Positions 36,907 through 52,900 of a stretch of DNA of 64,000 nt are shown one piece after another. Location of the stretch: positions 13,228,954 to 13,292,953 of the forward strand of contig CM076663.1 in NCBI GenBank assembly GCA_038496675.1, written 5' to 3'. The DNA comes from Rachycentron canadum (lineage: Eukaryota > Chordata > Actinopteri > Carangiformes > Rachycentridae). Positions within the stretch are counted from its first letter, which is position 1. Every line of letters begins with the position of its first letter. Under the pieces are notes generated by a model, which searched no databases, had not been told where the DNA came from, and worked only from the letters and a program-made list of their open reading frames with translations. Both the position numbers and the translations under genes were made by a program.

Positions 36907-39900
36907 ATGTTTGCAGAGGTAAGTTAGCGCTGGTGAAAATTGACGCGTTTATCGTTATAGTAGTTTGTTTCCCAGTGACAGACATGGCTAGTTAGCTTGT
37001 AGCAGCTAGCGCCTTGACGTTAGCCCCGCAGGTAAACACACAGCCTGACAGGGGAGAGGACGACACAGAGCCTCGGCGTTTCCGAAAGCCAGTCTTCTAT
37101 AAGTGGCAGTCATCCCGGGATTACACGGTTAACGCCAAGTTAATACAATGATCTGAGGATATCCGCACTGTCAACACCGTGCTGGAAATTAGCTCGACAT
37201 AGGTAATGTCGGTAGTATGCGTTTAGATTATGAGTAACGTCCCTCAGCAACGAATTTCCACATCACAACAAACACGGGTGAGCTGGGTGTTAACTGTCTG
37301 CACGGCTAGTAGGACTAAAATTAATACGCAGAAGGCAAAACAAACTTATCAATTTAGTATCAGCAAGATTGATTAACAGCATAGTTGTGAACTGTTGATT
37401 ATCCCACTAATTTCTCTATGGTTAGCTAGCGTGCACGTAGGTAACAAGCATGTTAGCCGATGACAACTATTTGTTGGACTGATGTATTATGTTCTGGCAT
37501 TTCCCTCTCATATAGTTTTAGTTTCAGAGAGAGTCCGAGACGTTTATACACAGCTGTCCGCTGGAGACGTTCCCAGTTGCATTCAGTACTCTCAGTCAGA
37601 GTGACTCCCTTCGCTTGTCAGACATAAACAATTGGCCTGACACAGGCCTGTCTTGAAATATTAATAGGCTGCCTTGAGTTCATTGTTGCTGGTCAGTGGT
37701 TGTAGGGATTAGTTTCGGCTTTGTGATGATTTGTGACAAGCCGTTTTCAGTGTGACTTGCATGACATTGTAGTTTTGCTACAGTTCTCACGTGATGCTGT
37801 TTCTCAATGCACACTGGGATCCCTGGCACTAAATAGGTAGACTGCCGGCTGTGACATCTGCTGACAAGAAAACAGACTACAGTGTCCACCTCACCTGAGT
37901 GGCAGGTGACCTAACCACATCTCGGCATTCCTCCAGCAGTTTAAGTACAGGTTTAGCCTTAGTAATGGGGCATCAGCTGTCACTGTACAATTGTGCATGC
38001 CTGCCAGGCAGTACTGATTTCTATGTAAAGTGCAGTCAGGTGTTTCACTTCAACTTGACAGTAGCTCTTTGTAAATCGTTGCTCTCTGCTAACCTTTAGT
38101 CCGAGGTGAATGACGTACTTGTGTCAGGCTATCTTGTGAATGACATCAGCTTTGTAGTGTCATCTTTGTTATTGATATAAGATGTGAGGAGAGGTCAAAC
38201 GGAGATGCCCTAACTGCTATAACACGCACGTGGCCCTTTCAGTCAATACACTTGTCATCATAAACCAACCTCTCAGACTTTGGTGACCAATATGTTTCAT
38301 TTAGTCAGTTATTTGCTTTCTCCAAGGGATTGCATTATTTCTCATGCATATGCATATTTGCACATTAAGTTGTTGCTCAACTGTTGCTCTTGTGTTTTGT
38401 AGTTTTGTTGCTCATTGAATTGTATGCTCACATTAAACTGTAGATAGATTGGCATGAACTTTTTCTTCTCTGGTTGTGATTTACTCCTGTGAGCGAATGA
38501 CATACTCACATAGCTTGATGAATACACTTTTGTACACTGAGTTAGTTTGTTGTAAGGAGATGTGAATGCATTGTGTGTTCATCCATGGGAACACAAAGCT
38601 ATCTCAGTGCTTTTCACCACTGACTTAATCTCATTAAGGTGTCTTAATCAAAGCTCGGTGGACATTAAGGCCAGCATGCTGTCACATCAGGCCTGCTTGT
38701 CATCTAGTGAACCTCTTCCTCCTTCCTTCTGTAAATAGTGGTGGTTGCACTGTCAAACGGACACCTTTCAAGAATTAAGGCCCATTCAGTTCTGTGTTGT
38801 GTGTCTTGTATCCAGGTACATCCACAATGAGTCTAGGTCATGCTGAGACACAGAATGCAATTCACATTTTTTATTATTATTGTGTCAGCAGAGCCAAAGT
38901 TAACAATATTTTTAAGATGCAGATCATAAAACTTTGCATTTTCCCTCTGGCAGTTTGTCCACGCCGTAAACCTACTGCAAATTAATATTTGTACTAAATG
39001 GGTGAATAAACGCACACATACTGCACTTGTTATATTTTCAAATATATTGAAGGTTAACTACTCAGTTGATCAAACACTTAAGGCTTTACAGTGATTACAA
39101 AAGAAGAGCAGTTTACTTAAGGTGAGAAGTGCTGCGTTCATTATGAGATTGTTGAGTGGATCATTGTGGCCTCGTCTGTTCAGTCTCCAGCTGTGCTTGT
39201 GTTACATTACCTAATGTTAATATTGTTGAGTTAATGATAGCTAAAGGCCTTTTAGTAGAAGATTGCACAGCATAGGTTTTGATTTAGTGAATAGCTAGAT
39301 TTTGCCAGTATCTGATCTACTGACTGTTGTTTGTCAGTGTGGGCTGTCACTGAAGACAGTGGATAGCTGACCGCCTTCAGATGACAGAATAGGTTAGACA
39401 TGCTGGTAAGTAGGATTTAAGCCACCCTGCAGACAAGATAACATATTACTGGCAAAACTGTTTAGTTAAAAGTACCTCAACCTCACATTTTCATAGTCAG
39501 TAATCTGTTTTTAATATTCATTAACGTGTTACCACCATTTTTTCAATGCGAACAAAGTTAACCCCAGTCTCAAAAATAATACTCAGCATCGGACCCTGAT
39601 GTCACTCCCAACTTATTGACAGGTCTTGTGATGCCCAGACTGAACAAGCAAGTGCTTTATTTACTTTACTTTATAATACTTTCTGTAAAAGGTGTAAAAG
39701 GTTTGTTTAGATAGATTTGGATTATAGTTCATGATTATTAAAACCCTGAGAAACTTAACCTCATCATAAATTTTCTTTTCCTCTCTGGAAATTAACCATC
39801 ACAACTGTTGGAATTTTATTATTATTGAGGTTGAGATTATATACTAATACTATACTACTAATATACTATACAAAAAAGTATATAGCTTTTATCTCAAGGT

Positions 39901-40926
39901 TAATGTGGTACCGGTTTCTAATATGGTTGTTTTGGTGGATTAAGCCAGCATGACCAGTCAGCCATATTCACTTCTCCCCTTCTCAAGCATTAACAATGGC
40001 TCTCCCACAGGAGTGCTTTAATGGGCTGAGGTAACCTCTCGCCGTAAGACCGCACTGATCAGAGTTGCAGCTAAGCGCTTGCAGACTTGTGCGTGGGTCC
40101 CAAAAATAGAAATATTTACCCTTGAGCAGTTCTTCTCACACACGTGTGTCTGGGTTTGGACAGTGCAGTATGTGCATTGTCATGCGTGGAGTCATTTTAA
40201 GTTGTGCCAGCAAACCTGGGAAATGATCATCTCCAAGACACTGATAAGAAGCTGCTGTACATGTCTGACTGTGCCTGGAGTCAAGGACATCCAAAGCAGA
40301 ACACTCCTCAAAAACCTCTTACTTCTCAAAAAATATGTTAGTGCTTTTATGAATTTAGATTACACACAGTTCAACTTGTTACCAGTCATTGTAAGTGTGT
40401 ATGTATTAGAGAGAGAGATCTCAGACATTAATCGATATATTAATATCATGATATCAATATGACCATATCTGGGATTTAGATTATCTTTAAATTGAGAAAT
40501 AGTTAAGATTTAGATTTTTTAAGATAGATTTCTGAGGTTATTAGTTATTAATTTTGCAGTTAAGTCAAATGAACAGTGAATATTTCTGTACTTGATCCTA
40601 GGCCAATATATTCACACAACTAATCATTTTCCATAGTTAGTATAGTTTGTTATATCACTGGGGCAAATTTGAATTCATTTGGTACATTTAAGTCACATTA
40701 GTGACAAACTGGTGTAAAAAAATATTAATTAATAAAAAATGTATTTTTTATAAATGCTAAGATTTAATTCTAAATTGTGTTATCAGCCTACAGGCTTTGG
40801 CTGTCCAGTGAAAGTACGTACTTTGTATATGCACACATCTTTTTTAGAGGCTGTAAGTATTGTTATGTTCATGTGTATGTGCATCTATTCAGTGTGGGTT
40901 GCGTAAGGAATTGCCTAGATGTTTAG

Positions 40927-40960
<34 letters not shown>

Positions 40961-43900
40961 GATGGGCTTTGGTGTTAATCGCTGGAACAGATGGTTCATG
41001 TTTAAAACCCTGTATAAGCTGTAATGACTCAAGAGTGTTGGTTATCATCTCTCCTACAGAGCCAAGCCTCCACAGCCTCATCATCTCATCACACAGCTCT
41101 ACTGATAGCCTCCACATTCCCTACTGCTGCTCACTGGCACCACTGACGTCAGACCAGACTTACATTACCCATTTGAACTGCATTCAAATACTTTCTCAGG
41201 GATTGATTGGGCTGAGTATGTGGGACTTGAACAGGATTTCCTTACACTATCCCTTTATAAATGGCAAGTTACATGTGAATTTAGCAAACATCCTAAAAAT
41301 GCAGTTTTTGCTTACCAAACCTGGGTGTCAGAACATAAACTATCCCAGCCCTATTATTTACAAAAATACTTGAAGGAAACATTGATTGCAGTTAGTACTG
41401 GCAATATAAAGCCACCCCACATGCAAGCACTGCCTGTGAGCTGTTACCAGGGTCCATGTTGTCAAATAGAGTAGTTTAGTGAGTAGCTGCTGCTACAGGT
41501 GCATTTCAGACAGTAATGAAACTTTATCACATTGTTATCTTGTGTGTTTATATTAGAGTCTCTTGTTAGTACGTAGCTTAGGCCTAGTAGAAATAAATGT
41601 CAGTCATAGCTGCAGTGTACTGCTAAAATCTTCTGAGCACTGCCAACGGCCTCTCTATGATTACTGTGTGGTAAAAATTAAACAGAGTAGATATGTTTCT
41701 AAAGGTCAAACCGTTTGTGGAGGTTAGTACCTAGAGTAAAATTTGGTTTTCATTTAAATGGTGACAACATTGTGGCTGATTACTGTGTTATAGTTGCCAT
41801 CAAGGTGTCAGGACATTGCTGTTCATTTAAGATAGTCAAAGTGCCTTTGTATCTCTGCCACTCCCTGTACTAGCACTCATCTTCTTCTCTTTCTTTATTC
41901 ATAAGCCTGTTATTGGTGACCTGGTTTCAGCCAGTTATGACATGTGAAAGAGGGGGTAGTCTAGCCAGTTTGGACACATTCTGCAGCCCGGACACGAGTG
42001 TGTACACATGCAGTCAAGACAACTTTCAAGACAATTGTAAGAATGCAGTTGAAAGGAAAAAGTCTAAACAAGCTGGTTTCTACTGTTAAGAAAAAATGTG
42101 TGCTCTCTTAATGAAAAAGAAAAAACTCTCAACTGAACATCTTGCGTAACTAATACAATTACATACATCAGCCTTGACTCGAAATATGCAAGGGTTTAGG
42201 GGAGAGAACTGATACATGTAAATGTTGGGGTTTAAAGTAATGAGGTTATTGCAGTGGAATAGCATGTACTAATATTTCCTGCCCTAACCTGATTTCTCTC
42301 TAAGCAGGTTTCTAAATGAAGAGACTATCTGCTACACACCATATATTCCAGGGCGTGCTCATAGATGCTGTTGTTCTGTTAGTGTAATAACCTATATGTT
42401 TAAAACCAGTTCTGCTGTCTTGTCTCAGCCTACACTCAGGGTCAGCAGGCCCTACTGACAGCCATCAGAATCAGGCTTTAGTTTTTTCATTGTGCTGTGT
42501 AATCAGTGGTCTTCAGCTGGTGTGTTAATGATGGATGTCACAAGCTGATCTGCTTTGATCACGACTGTAGCCTGTCAAATTTTTAAAAATTGACTGTTAT
42601 CAGTTTCATGAAGAAGAAGAGGTCCTTTGTTTATTGTAACCTATTATGCACTTGTCAGACAATACTGATCAGTTTGAATTTTGCCCCTCATATGCAGATG
42701 TCAAGATACTTGCCTGTGCAGTGCTGCTCAACGAGCCCGCTGGCATACTCTGAGCAGATGGTATCCCAACCACTAATCTTTTTGGCGCCGATACTTGGTA
42801 TCAGCAGAAACTCCATGTTAAATGGCGCAGAGTGGAAACAAAACTTTATCAAGAAGTCCTAGTCATGAGACATGCGTGTGCACTTTGGCAGCAGCTCAGG
42901 TTAAAATTGATGTTGAACAAAAACTGCTGTACTTAATTCAGGGATATGTAGCTCCTGTACATAATCATCATCATCTTCCACCTGCATGTGTCACATGACT
43001 ATTTTGGTCCAATCCTAACCAAGTAATCGTGTGAGTGAGTGATCATGCTATACGTAGTAATCCAGGTCTGGACTGAATGCGACACACTTGGCAACCAGTC
43101 TAATGTGTGTCATCCGATTTTCCATAGCGGGCTATGGGAGTGAGAACAATGTGTCAGTGTCCCGAAGAAGATCTGTCCGTTCCTATCTGGCTCCATCAGT
43201 GGATCTGCTTATCTAAGGAACTCTAGTATGAATATAGGGCAGCCAAAGATCATCACTGTTGATCATCACAATGTCCGTCAGTGACTCTGCTGTGATGGCT
43301 CCAGGGTTAGAGTGTGGCATTATACAGTTTGAGAGTTGTTCACATGTCACTACCATTATATTGATAAGTGCATTTTTCAGATAAACCACATGACACTGCC
43401 TATAATATAGTACTTTACTTAAGCTTTGCATGACTTGGCTTCATTTGTCCATCTTGAGATGTTATGGCATCAGTAGTCATGATGGAGGTCACTTCCAGTT
43501 TAAAAACCCTCAGCCTGAATTGAACTGAACTGAGTGAATATTGGCTCTGCTGTTTTTGCCAGCACCACTAACAGAGTGACAGTAGCGTCATTCAGCCAGC
43601 CTGGCTTCTTCTTCCCTGTATTTGGCAGCCAAAACAGTTTCATTTTCTGGTATTTTATCATTGCAGTGTTTACATCTGCAACATTGACACAATATGTAAC
43701 TGAAAATAGAGCATCTAGACTAACTTATATGGAAAACTGGGACAGAGAGGTGCTAGCTGGAAAGAAGAGTTTCCTGCACTGACAATTACAGGAAAACCAT
43801 AGGATGTGACTCAGACGTATGCACATGGCCACTCCTTCATCTCATCAGTCTTCATCTGATACAGTCTAACAATATAGCACACCACAGTTTATATATAATA

Positions 43901-46900
43901 ATCTTTTTTCTGTGCTGACATCTGAATTGTAGAATAGTTTTTCTGGCCTGTGGATGATGAAATTTTACAGCAAATGTAGGGCTGCTGATGTATTATTTTT
44001 CCTTCACAATGGAGTCAGCAGTCAACCTCACAGTTTTATGTGGGGGATTAAAGATGGGCCTGGGGGGAAGAAATTAGCCATTTCTAGATTGTAACTAAAA
44101 TGGTAATTGACAAATTAATTGGTCATACAAAGTTTATTCACATTTATAACCAAAGAGTTTGAATCAAAACAAAGACATAGGCTGCTTCAGCATACATTAA
44201 ACCACATGGTAAATGGTGACAACAGTTAGAAACAAACAAACAAATCTTAATAAGTGCATTAAAACATGAATAATGTAATTTAAGATGTTGTCATGACAGT
44301 AAATTAAAAGTCCTGTTTGTCGTGATAGAAGCTCTAAATACCTTGATGAGACTCTCGGCAGGAAACTTTCTTCTGACCAACTTAAATGATCTTCGGACTA
44401 ACTCAAATGTTGGCAGAGAAGCCTGTGCTGGTTAAAGAATGAGCACTGAGTCTTTTTGTTTTTATGTGTGTTTTAGGCCAGTCTATCCATCTGGGGATGG
44501 GGGGGTCTTGGAGTCGTGCTGTTCCTTGTCACCTTTGGACCCTTTGCAATATTCTACCTGGCTTTTTATATCTTCTGCTTCATTGGAGGGTGAGTGTTAA
44601 GACCTATAAACCACAAATCACGTCTGTCTATAAGCCTGCACTTCCACATGAGTACGGCTGCCTGCCAGATCAGTTTTTAACTTATCTTCTTCTCACTTCT
44701 GTTTTCTAGGGGCTTTGCGGTCACTCTGCTCTATGGAAAGATCAACTCAGAAAAACACCTGGAAAAATGCGAACATTCCTACCTGCCGTCCACACAGATT
44801 GGTATACTAAAGGTAACAACACATAAACCCACTCATTTTGACTTCACCCACACAAATATATGAATTAGTTGTTATCAAGTTCTTTGTTGATCAACACAGT
44901 CAGATACCTGGCATCAGATCTAAAGATTTACTGATTTGATTTCACCACATCTCTCATCATTCTGTATTTCCCTTTCAGACATTGGATGAAATGAAGCTGG
45001 AGATCAAGCCGATAAAGATTGACAGGAGACTGACTGGCTCCAGTTTCATCGATGAACCACTACAACAGGTGTGTGTGTTTTGTGTGCATGTCTTTGTGTT
45101 CTGAATTGTGACTTCCTGTGCATTTGACGGCTGTTTAAAGTACAAATGTTATGAAGTGTACAGCACTGACTGTATAACAAGGCCTGTCCACTTGTTTTGA
45201 AGTGCTGTCTGGTTTAGGGTAGTGGAAAAGACACTGCACTGATGAAACAGCTGAGAAGGCGAGCTAACAGCGACACATAATAACAATCCAGACTTTTTGG
45301 ACTCTGCCCCACTTGGGTCACTGTCTGACCCATCAGCTGGCCTAGGTCGGCAACTTAGTGGCCTCAAGCCATAAAGTACCCATCACTGTCAAGCACAGCA
45401 TGACCTCCTAAAGCCTCTGTGCCGCTTGTTCACAGGAAGTTTGTTCCCAGTGTTTTGTGTGTCATCAGATTAGTCTGGACCAGGATGTCTGTTAGCTTTT
45501 TTTTCTGGCAAAACAAATGAATTCTGAAATCTTACCAGAATCTTACTATGCAGGAAAAAAAACTTGAAAGTTCAACCAAAAGTTTCTCTGCTGTTACACT
45601 GCCACATTACCACTAGTGCACCATCCTGTGGCTTAAGTAACAAAAAAACTGTAGCATGACTGATATGAATCTGTGTCTGCTGGTGATTTACTGATCTTAA
45701 CACATTTGTAAAACAGATCCTGTAAATGATGGTTAAGTTGCCTGTCAGTATTACTGACATGAAACATGATCCTAGTGGCTGTAGTCTAGCGGTCAGTGGT
45801 TTTTGTACTTTTTTTCCACCCTATCCTTTGGTTACAACACTTAGAGTAGAAATCGAGTTTGTTGAAATTTTTTCCTCAGTAAAGCAGCGTGGCCAGCACA
45901 GATAAGTGCAGACTCAGCAGTTTGACATGGTCAGATGACATTAACTGCTCTACTGTGGAGGCTCTGTTCTCCCTTCCTCTCTGGGAATGCACACTAATCA
46001 TTTCAGCAGCATGTGAACCTCAAGATCTAAATGTGACATCATGTAAACTTATGTAATTGTGTACATGCTCTCCAAAAGACTTTTCTTTCAGACATTTTTC
46101 TTACATTAAAAAAATCTTTTCATGACCAAGTCCTCCCTCGCACTGCAGCTCATACAGTAGCAGCAGATACTAAAAGTTAAAGTGATTCATGTGTTGTTTT
46201 GATTGAATCACACTATGCAGCTGCAATCACTATTCTGTTTAACAGGCTACAGTTAAATGATTCATTTATCCCAGTTTCCTTGGACATAGCCGCCCAGTTA
46301 TCTGTTCCCTGGGTGTCTGTACTAGACTGTGGAGATCAACAGCTTTCATTTCCAAGAAGAGTTATTTACCCATCTCACTCTCCACTGTGGTGTAGCATTT
46401 AATTAACTCTCCCTCTTTCTACTTTTCATTCCCCTCAGACCATCTTAGAGATTTTCTCAGATTTTTAATTTCTTCCTCTGCATTTCTTTGACTTTAGGTG
46501 ATTCAGTTTGCTCTGAGAGACTATATCCAGTACTGGTACTACACTCTGAGCGAGGATGAGTCCTTCTTACTGGAGATCAGACAGACTTTGCAGAATGCCC
46601 TAGTCCAGTTCTCCACACGGTACAAAACAAGCACGCACTTACGCTGACTGACATTTCTTTTTTTCTGCCTTGATATTTTATACAGGCCAAATCTGTTGTG
46701 TATTTCTCAACTGTTTTGCGTGTTTGTGTCTAGGTCCAAAGAGGTGGACTGGCAGCCTTACTTCACTACTCGCCTGGTGGATGACTTTGCCACCCATTTG
46801 CGTGTCTTTAGAAAAGCCCAGGATCGCCTCGGCGACAGAGAGGACAAACAAAGTATGCATACACATTCATGAATTTTGCTTCTTTTGATAGACTTACACT

Positions 46901-49900
46901 ATAAGATTTGATTACAGTTGTGTTGTAGAAAAATAGTTTCATGGAGTTAAGCACAGATATTGACAATAAAGTGTTATGTCTGAACAGGAGACATAACGGA
47001 GGAGCTGGTGGACTCGTTCTTCGAGGCTGAAGTTGAGATGGAAAGGAAGATTTGTCGAGATGTTGTGTGCACTTCACACAAAGACGAAGAAGGTAAACAC
47101 GTTTGCAGTCTCTTGTTTTACATTTGACATCATTATGCAAAAGTCTTCCCACAAATGTGATACTGTTTGATGTTGTAGCGAGTAAAAACTGTTCATAAAC
47201 TGTGTGTGTGTCAGGTTTCCTTCGAGACTTGTGTGAATTGCTTCTGTATCTGTTACTACCTCCTGGAGATTTCCACAACAAGAACATGAGATACTTCCTA
47301 AGGGTAAGTAAACATATGATATACAAACACAAAATCATTCAGTCTCAACATGTGTTACTTGATAGGTCTGATTGACTAATCCACAAAGTGTCATACAGCC
47401 ACAAGTACATACAGCCTTGAGTATTATTTTCATCAACAGTCTCCTGATTTGGTCACATTGTTGTAACAGAGAACTTGAGATGGTTTTTGTCATGTAAACT
47501 GTTATGATTTTACCCGGAAAAGCATTGGGATGTATTTTTTTGTTTCTTTTTTTCCTAGGAGGTGTTGGCGCGTGGTGTGCTTCTTCCTCTGATCAACCAG
47601 CTGAGTGACCCAGATTACATCAACCAGTTTGTCATCTGGATGGTGAGATTTGACACTCACACCTGCCCATAGCACGCACCTATAATTTACCTCACCAGCC
47701 AAGAAACAACCCAGAAATTTAATGAAATGGGACATAACAGCATTTTGTAGTGGTATATGTGCAAAGCTGTGTGTGTTTGTCGTGTGTGTGTAGATACGGG
47801 ACTCCAGCTGTAACTATGAAGCCTTCATGAACATCCTCAAACTGACAGATAAGCCTGCTGAGCTGGAGGCCGTCAAGGACAAGGTGCTGGAGGAGCTGCA
47901 GTACCTTCGATCCTTGGACACTGCTGGGGATGGTAGGTACACATACACACTCATATGCAAATCACGTGAAGCACAAAGGACGTCTGAAAAAATGTTGTAA
48001 ATAACCGCACCGCATTCATCTCCTCCTCTGGTATCTTTTTGTTTATTTGTCCTTTAGACATCAATGTAATCAAGAACCAGATTAACAGTCTTCTGTTTGT
48101 GAAGAAGGTGTGTGAGACCAGGATCCAGAGGCTGCAGTCTGGCAAGGTGAGAAACTACATTACAACCTATATAGTACTGACACTGGAGGATCCAATAAAA
48201 ACATTTAATTTATTGTCATAAATTTTGATTAAGTTTATTATTGATTTAATTTTATTATTTATTATAGATAAATAGCATTTGCTCAAGTCAGTTTATTTGT
48301 GACGTTTTAGCTTGAGTTGACTAAGCTAAGAAAACAGTTTTCTCTGTTTTGTATGTGCCAGACGTTTCTTATCCTGTGTCTGTGTTGTGTAGGAGGTGGA
48401 TGCCTTGAAGCTGGCAGCCAATTTTGGCAAGCTGTGCGTTATCCCACTGGATCACATCCTCGTCCACAACATAGCTCTGCAATTCTTCATGGGTAATTCT
48501 GGAAATGTATCATCACATATACAACGGTTGCCAAACGTCACTGTAGTCATCCCGAAACGTTAATCCAGAACATTTCTCAATCATTTTTATAATCCATAAA
48601 TTTATTCCACGTCTCCACAATTTACAACTCCAACCTGTCTTGTTTGGCACTCTCCTTTTCAGTCTCACGTGGCCCTGTCAGAGATTTTAATGGGTCACTT
48701 CATGTTACAAATCAGATTACAATAGACATTCAAATGGCACAGTAGTCCAAAGTATCTGTGTAATATATATTTATTTTATATATATGTAACCAAAAGCTGC
48801 AACAGCAGACAGACTCCTTTAGGGCCAACTGGTGTGTGTCTGTTGATCCAGACTTCATGCAGGCAGTGGGGGCCCAGGCGGAGCTGTTTTTCTGGCTGAC
48901 TGTGGAGGGTTACAGGGTCACAGCACAGCAGCAGCTGGAGGCCATGCAGGGCTGGCAGAAAGATGGCAAGAAGCAGCCCAGCGCCACTAAGGGACTGCTG
49001 AAGGCTGCAGCACTGGGTGTCTACGAACAATATCTCTCCGACAAGGTAGAAGACATGTTAGGACACACACACAAGTCAAAAGTCATTTTAACAATAAAGG
49101 AGATTAACACTGAGGCAAAAATGTTTTCTTACCTCAGAAGTTCAGCTCTGGTAGATTACATATAAACGTGCCTGCCTTTAATGTACTCCCTCCTCCAGTC
49201 TGTTTCTAATTGTTTGAAACTATTGTACGAAATTATCTGGTTACGTCTGTCTGCTTTTGATTTTTCTCCAATAGGCATCTCCCAGGGTGCAAGTGGACGA
49301 GTTGTGTGTGACAAAACTGGGGGAGAAGCTGCAGAAAGATGATCCCACGCCCGAGATATTTGATGAAATCCAGAGAAAGGTACAAAATCTTTTTAGTGTT
49401 TACTCTGTATGTTAGTGATTATTATTATATTCATAGGTTTTAGAGCCTCTAATTTTCTGCAGCAATTTTCCTCTTTATGCTATATTATTTTGTTTTTTGT
49501 TTTTTTTTTAATGCTCTGTCTCATATTTTCACACATATTTTACCACAGGTGTATGACATGATGCTACGCGATGAGCGTTACTATCCCTCCTTCAAGCAGA
49601 GCCCTCTCTACGTCCGCATGCTAGCAGAGCTGGACATGTTGAAAGAGCCAAGCTACCGGGGATCTGATGATGGCGATGGAGAATCTTTTAATGGTTCTCC
49701 CACAGGAAGCATAAACCTAGTAAGTCAACTTAGAAAAATCCCGATGCTTTGTAGTTCATCCTCCCGTTGTTATTTGTGTGAAAATTCTAGTTTATGACAA
49801 CTTTCTTTCTTGTGATTTCAGTCTTTGGATGACTTGTCCAACTCCTGCCATGATGAATCTATGCACCTACATGCCTTCATCTCTGACACAGGTACAGACA

Positions 49901-52900
49901 CACATACAGAGTCTAAGTGCACACCTTATTGTGTATTGTGTTCAAGTGTCAGGATTAGATGAGGGGTTATGAAGAAAGCTTTAAGCTTTTGTGCCTGGAA
50001 GCTTGTGACTGTACGTCAGGTTTCATTTGACTTTTACTTGGTGTAGGATTTGGGTGTTGTTGTGTTGTTACTGTTTATGTCGACAGTGTGATATTGTCAT
50101 GCATTTTGGGCATCTGTGAGTCCCTACTGGCCCCTCCCTGCATGTTTTTTCTTTCAACTTTTCACCCCCCTACCTCCATTTATCTGCATGTGTCTGCTGT
50201 GTCACTTTCATCCTGTTCCTGTATTCTTTATTTCTTTCATTCCATCACCTTCAATCTTTTTGTTTTTCCCTTTTCCTTCCTCCCTCCTTTACCTTTTCTG
50301 TCATTCTGTCATACTTTCCTCCCTTTTATCAAATTTTCACACCCTCTGCTCTGCATACTTTCTTTTGCTTGCACATCTTCCCCCATACTTTGCATTCGTG
50401 CATATTCTCCTGTCTTTCTTCTGCTTTCACCCCTACCCCGCCCCCCTCATTCTCGGTTCCCATGTTGGATGTATATCCACGCGGAGTAGCTGATGCTTGT
50501 CTCCCCGGATTCTGGGGTGCTGCAGGGGTTTGCAATGACCATGGTAAGACCTACGCCCTGTACGCCATCACTGTGTTCAGACGCAACCAGGATGGCAGTG
50601 AGGACTGCTGGAAGACCTACCGCCGCTACTCTGACTTTCATGATTTCCATATGAGGATCACTGAACAGGTTTGTGTGAGTCAGGATGATTAAGACAGCAA
50701 CATTTCTTTCTGTTCCAGAAGAAAGTGACGATTAGTGTAAAAACATGAGGCAACAATTGTGCAAATTTTTGTCTTAATATATTTAATTTAATATATTTTA
50801 GTTTGAGAACCTGGCTTCGATCCTCAAGCTGCCAGGAAAAAAGACATTCAACAACATGGACAGAGATTTCTTGGAGAAGAGAAAAAAAGACCTCAATGCT
50901 TACCTACAGGTAAGGCTTTTCTATATTGGATTAAACATTTTATTGTTGTACTTTGGATTTTGTTGAGAGATATCAATAACTTGTGTGTGTGTGTTCCAGT
51001 TGCTGCTGAACCCAGAGATGGTGAAGGCCTGCCCAACTCTGATTCCTTATGTCTATGACTTCCTAGAAAACAAGGCCTACAGCAAGGGCAAAGGAGAGTT
51101 TGCACGAAAGGTCACTTAATGTTTTTAAACTAAAATCAACATTTCATCATTATTTACCAATGAATGACTTCAAAACATTGTGTAATGTTTAGATTAAGCA
51201 AAGCTATCTTAAGATAGCACATATTTAATGTGTAACTGTGTACATGTAGTTGACCTTTAACTCTTAGCTGTGTGCCTTCTTGGGCTGAGTTTTGTTCTTA
51301 TCCTAAGCAGTGTTGCTCCACAGGCATGAGTATTGATATTCAGTCAAATGAATTAAAGCTAAAATGTTTTTCATGGTCATTGCATCTTTGCTTATGGGTA
51401 TAATAACTACAAGAAAGTTGGAGATACTTTCCCCTCGATTCTTCTGAGAAATATTGACATTTTACTTTCAAATTAAGTAAAATGCAAATAATATGACTTG
51501 TTACTTTTATTTTCAATAACAAATCTCTCCACCATTTTGCTGTAGTTTGCAGAACATGTTAAAAGATCTGAGCTTTAATCTTTAATTAGCAGTTAGTTAC
51601 TTAGTTAAAGGTTAAGTGGTTGTGACTCAGAACAGAGCATTATAGAGGATTAGAGGTTTTGTAAAATAAATGTTCTGCTTTTCCTCCATCAGATAGACAC
51701 ATTTGTAAATCCTTTGAGGAGCTCCATGAGGAACGTGTCCAATGCAGTGAAAGCCCTGCCAGACAGTCTGGCTGAAGGGATGACCAAGGTGTCTGACAAC
51801 ATGGGCCGCATGTCAGAGAGACTTGGCCAGGACATTAAACAGTCCATATTGAAGGTAAGACTGTCAAATAGTGTATGTATTTTGCATCTGAATAAATGCA
51901 GTCCTTGTTCATCCAACCTCTGACCATTTTTTTCCCTCTGCTCTCCTAGGTGCCTCCACTTCTCCCCAAGTCTGAGATCGACCCTGAACACTGTCGAGTC
52001 TCCGCCCAGCTTGATGACAATGTGAGTCAGTCAGTTGGTTTGGTTACTCTGTGTTTATTTCTTTTATTATGCTTTACCAAAAGCATAATAATGGTGAACA
52101 TGAAAATGAACATGTGTGTCCAGGTGGATGATAACATCCCACTGAGGGTAATGCTGCTGCTGATGGATGAAGTATTTGACCTTAAGGAGAAAAACCAGTG
52201 GCTGCGCAGGAACATTAAGAACCTGCTGCAGCAACTCATCAGAGCCACATATGGAGACACCATCAACAGGTCAGAGATGTAGAGACTACGTGTTGTGTTT
52301 CTTCTCCCAGAAAAGATATATTCTGTTCATTATATCATAATCATCTCAAACATGCTAACAGACTCCTAATTTGGTAGATTTAAACACAAAATAAGGTTAT
52401 CGGGAGGACTATAATAATAACTAAACTAACTAAACTAATAACTAGTACTAATATTCTAACACTAATACTAATAGGTTGTGAAAAAAAAACAATCACTAAT
52501 GCCAAGCATCAGAAAATCTGAATCGAATTAATTTGACTCAGAGCACAACCTGAATAATCTTCCCTTTCTTTCTGTAGGAAAATTGTGGATCATGTGGACT
52601 ATTTGACCTCACCAGAGCAGGTGGCAGACTATGTCAAGAAGTTCAGGTAACCCTTTCACTTTTCTTTCAAATAAATCTAATTGGTCAGAGGAGATGGGAG
52701 TAACCATGTGGTTCTGCTCCCATATAGGGATTCCTACTGGCCCAACGGTATACTGGCTGAGACGCCTCCCCGTCGGGACAAGAGCATCCGCATGAGGACA
52801 CGAGTAGCTGCTAAGACCAGCCTGCTGGGTATCATGCCAGGTGAACACATGCACACGCCCATCACCCTGTTATCACCTGTTTTGTACAGCCTCTTACTCC

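Noticed and set aside
50088..50493. Overlapping plus-strand frames of about 130 codons rich in Phe, Leu, Pro and Ser
   Set aside because: They lie in a pyrimidine-rich part of the snx13 intron before exon 17 and reflect base composition.
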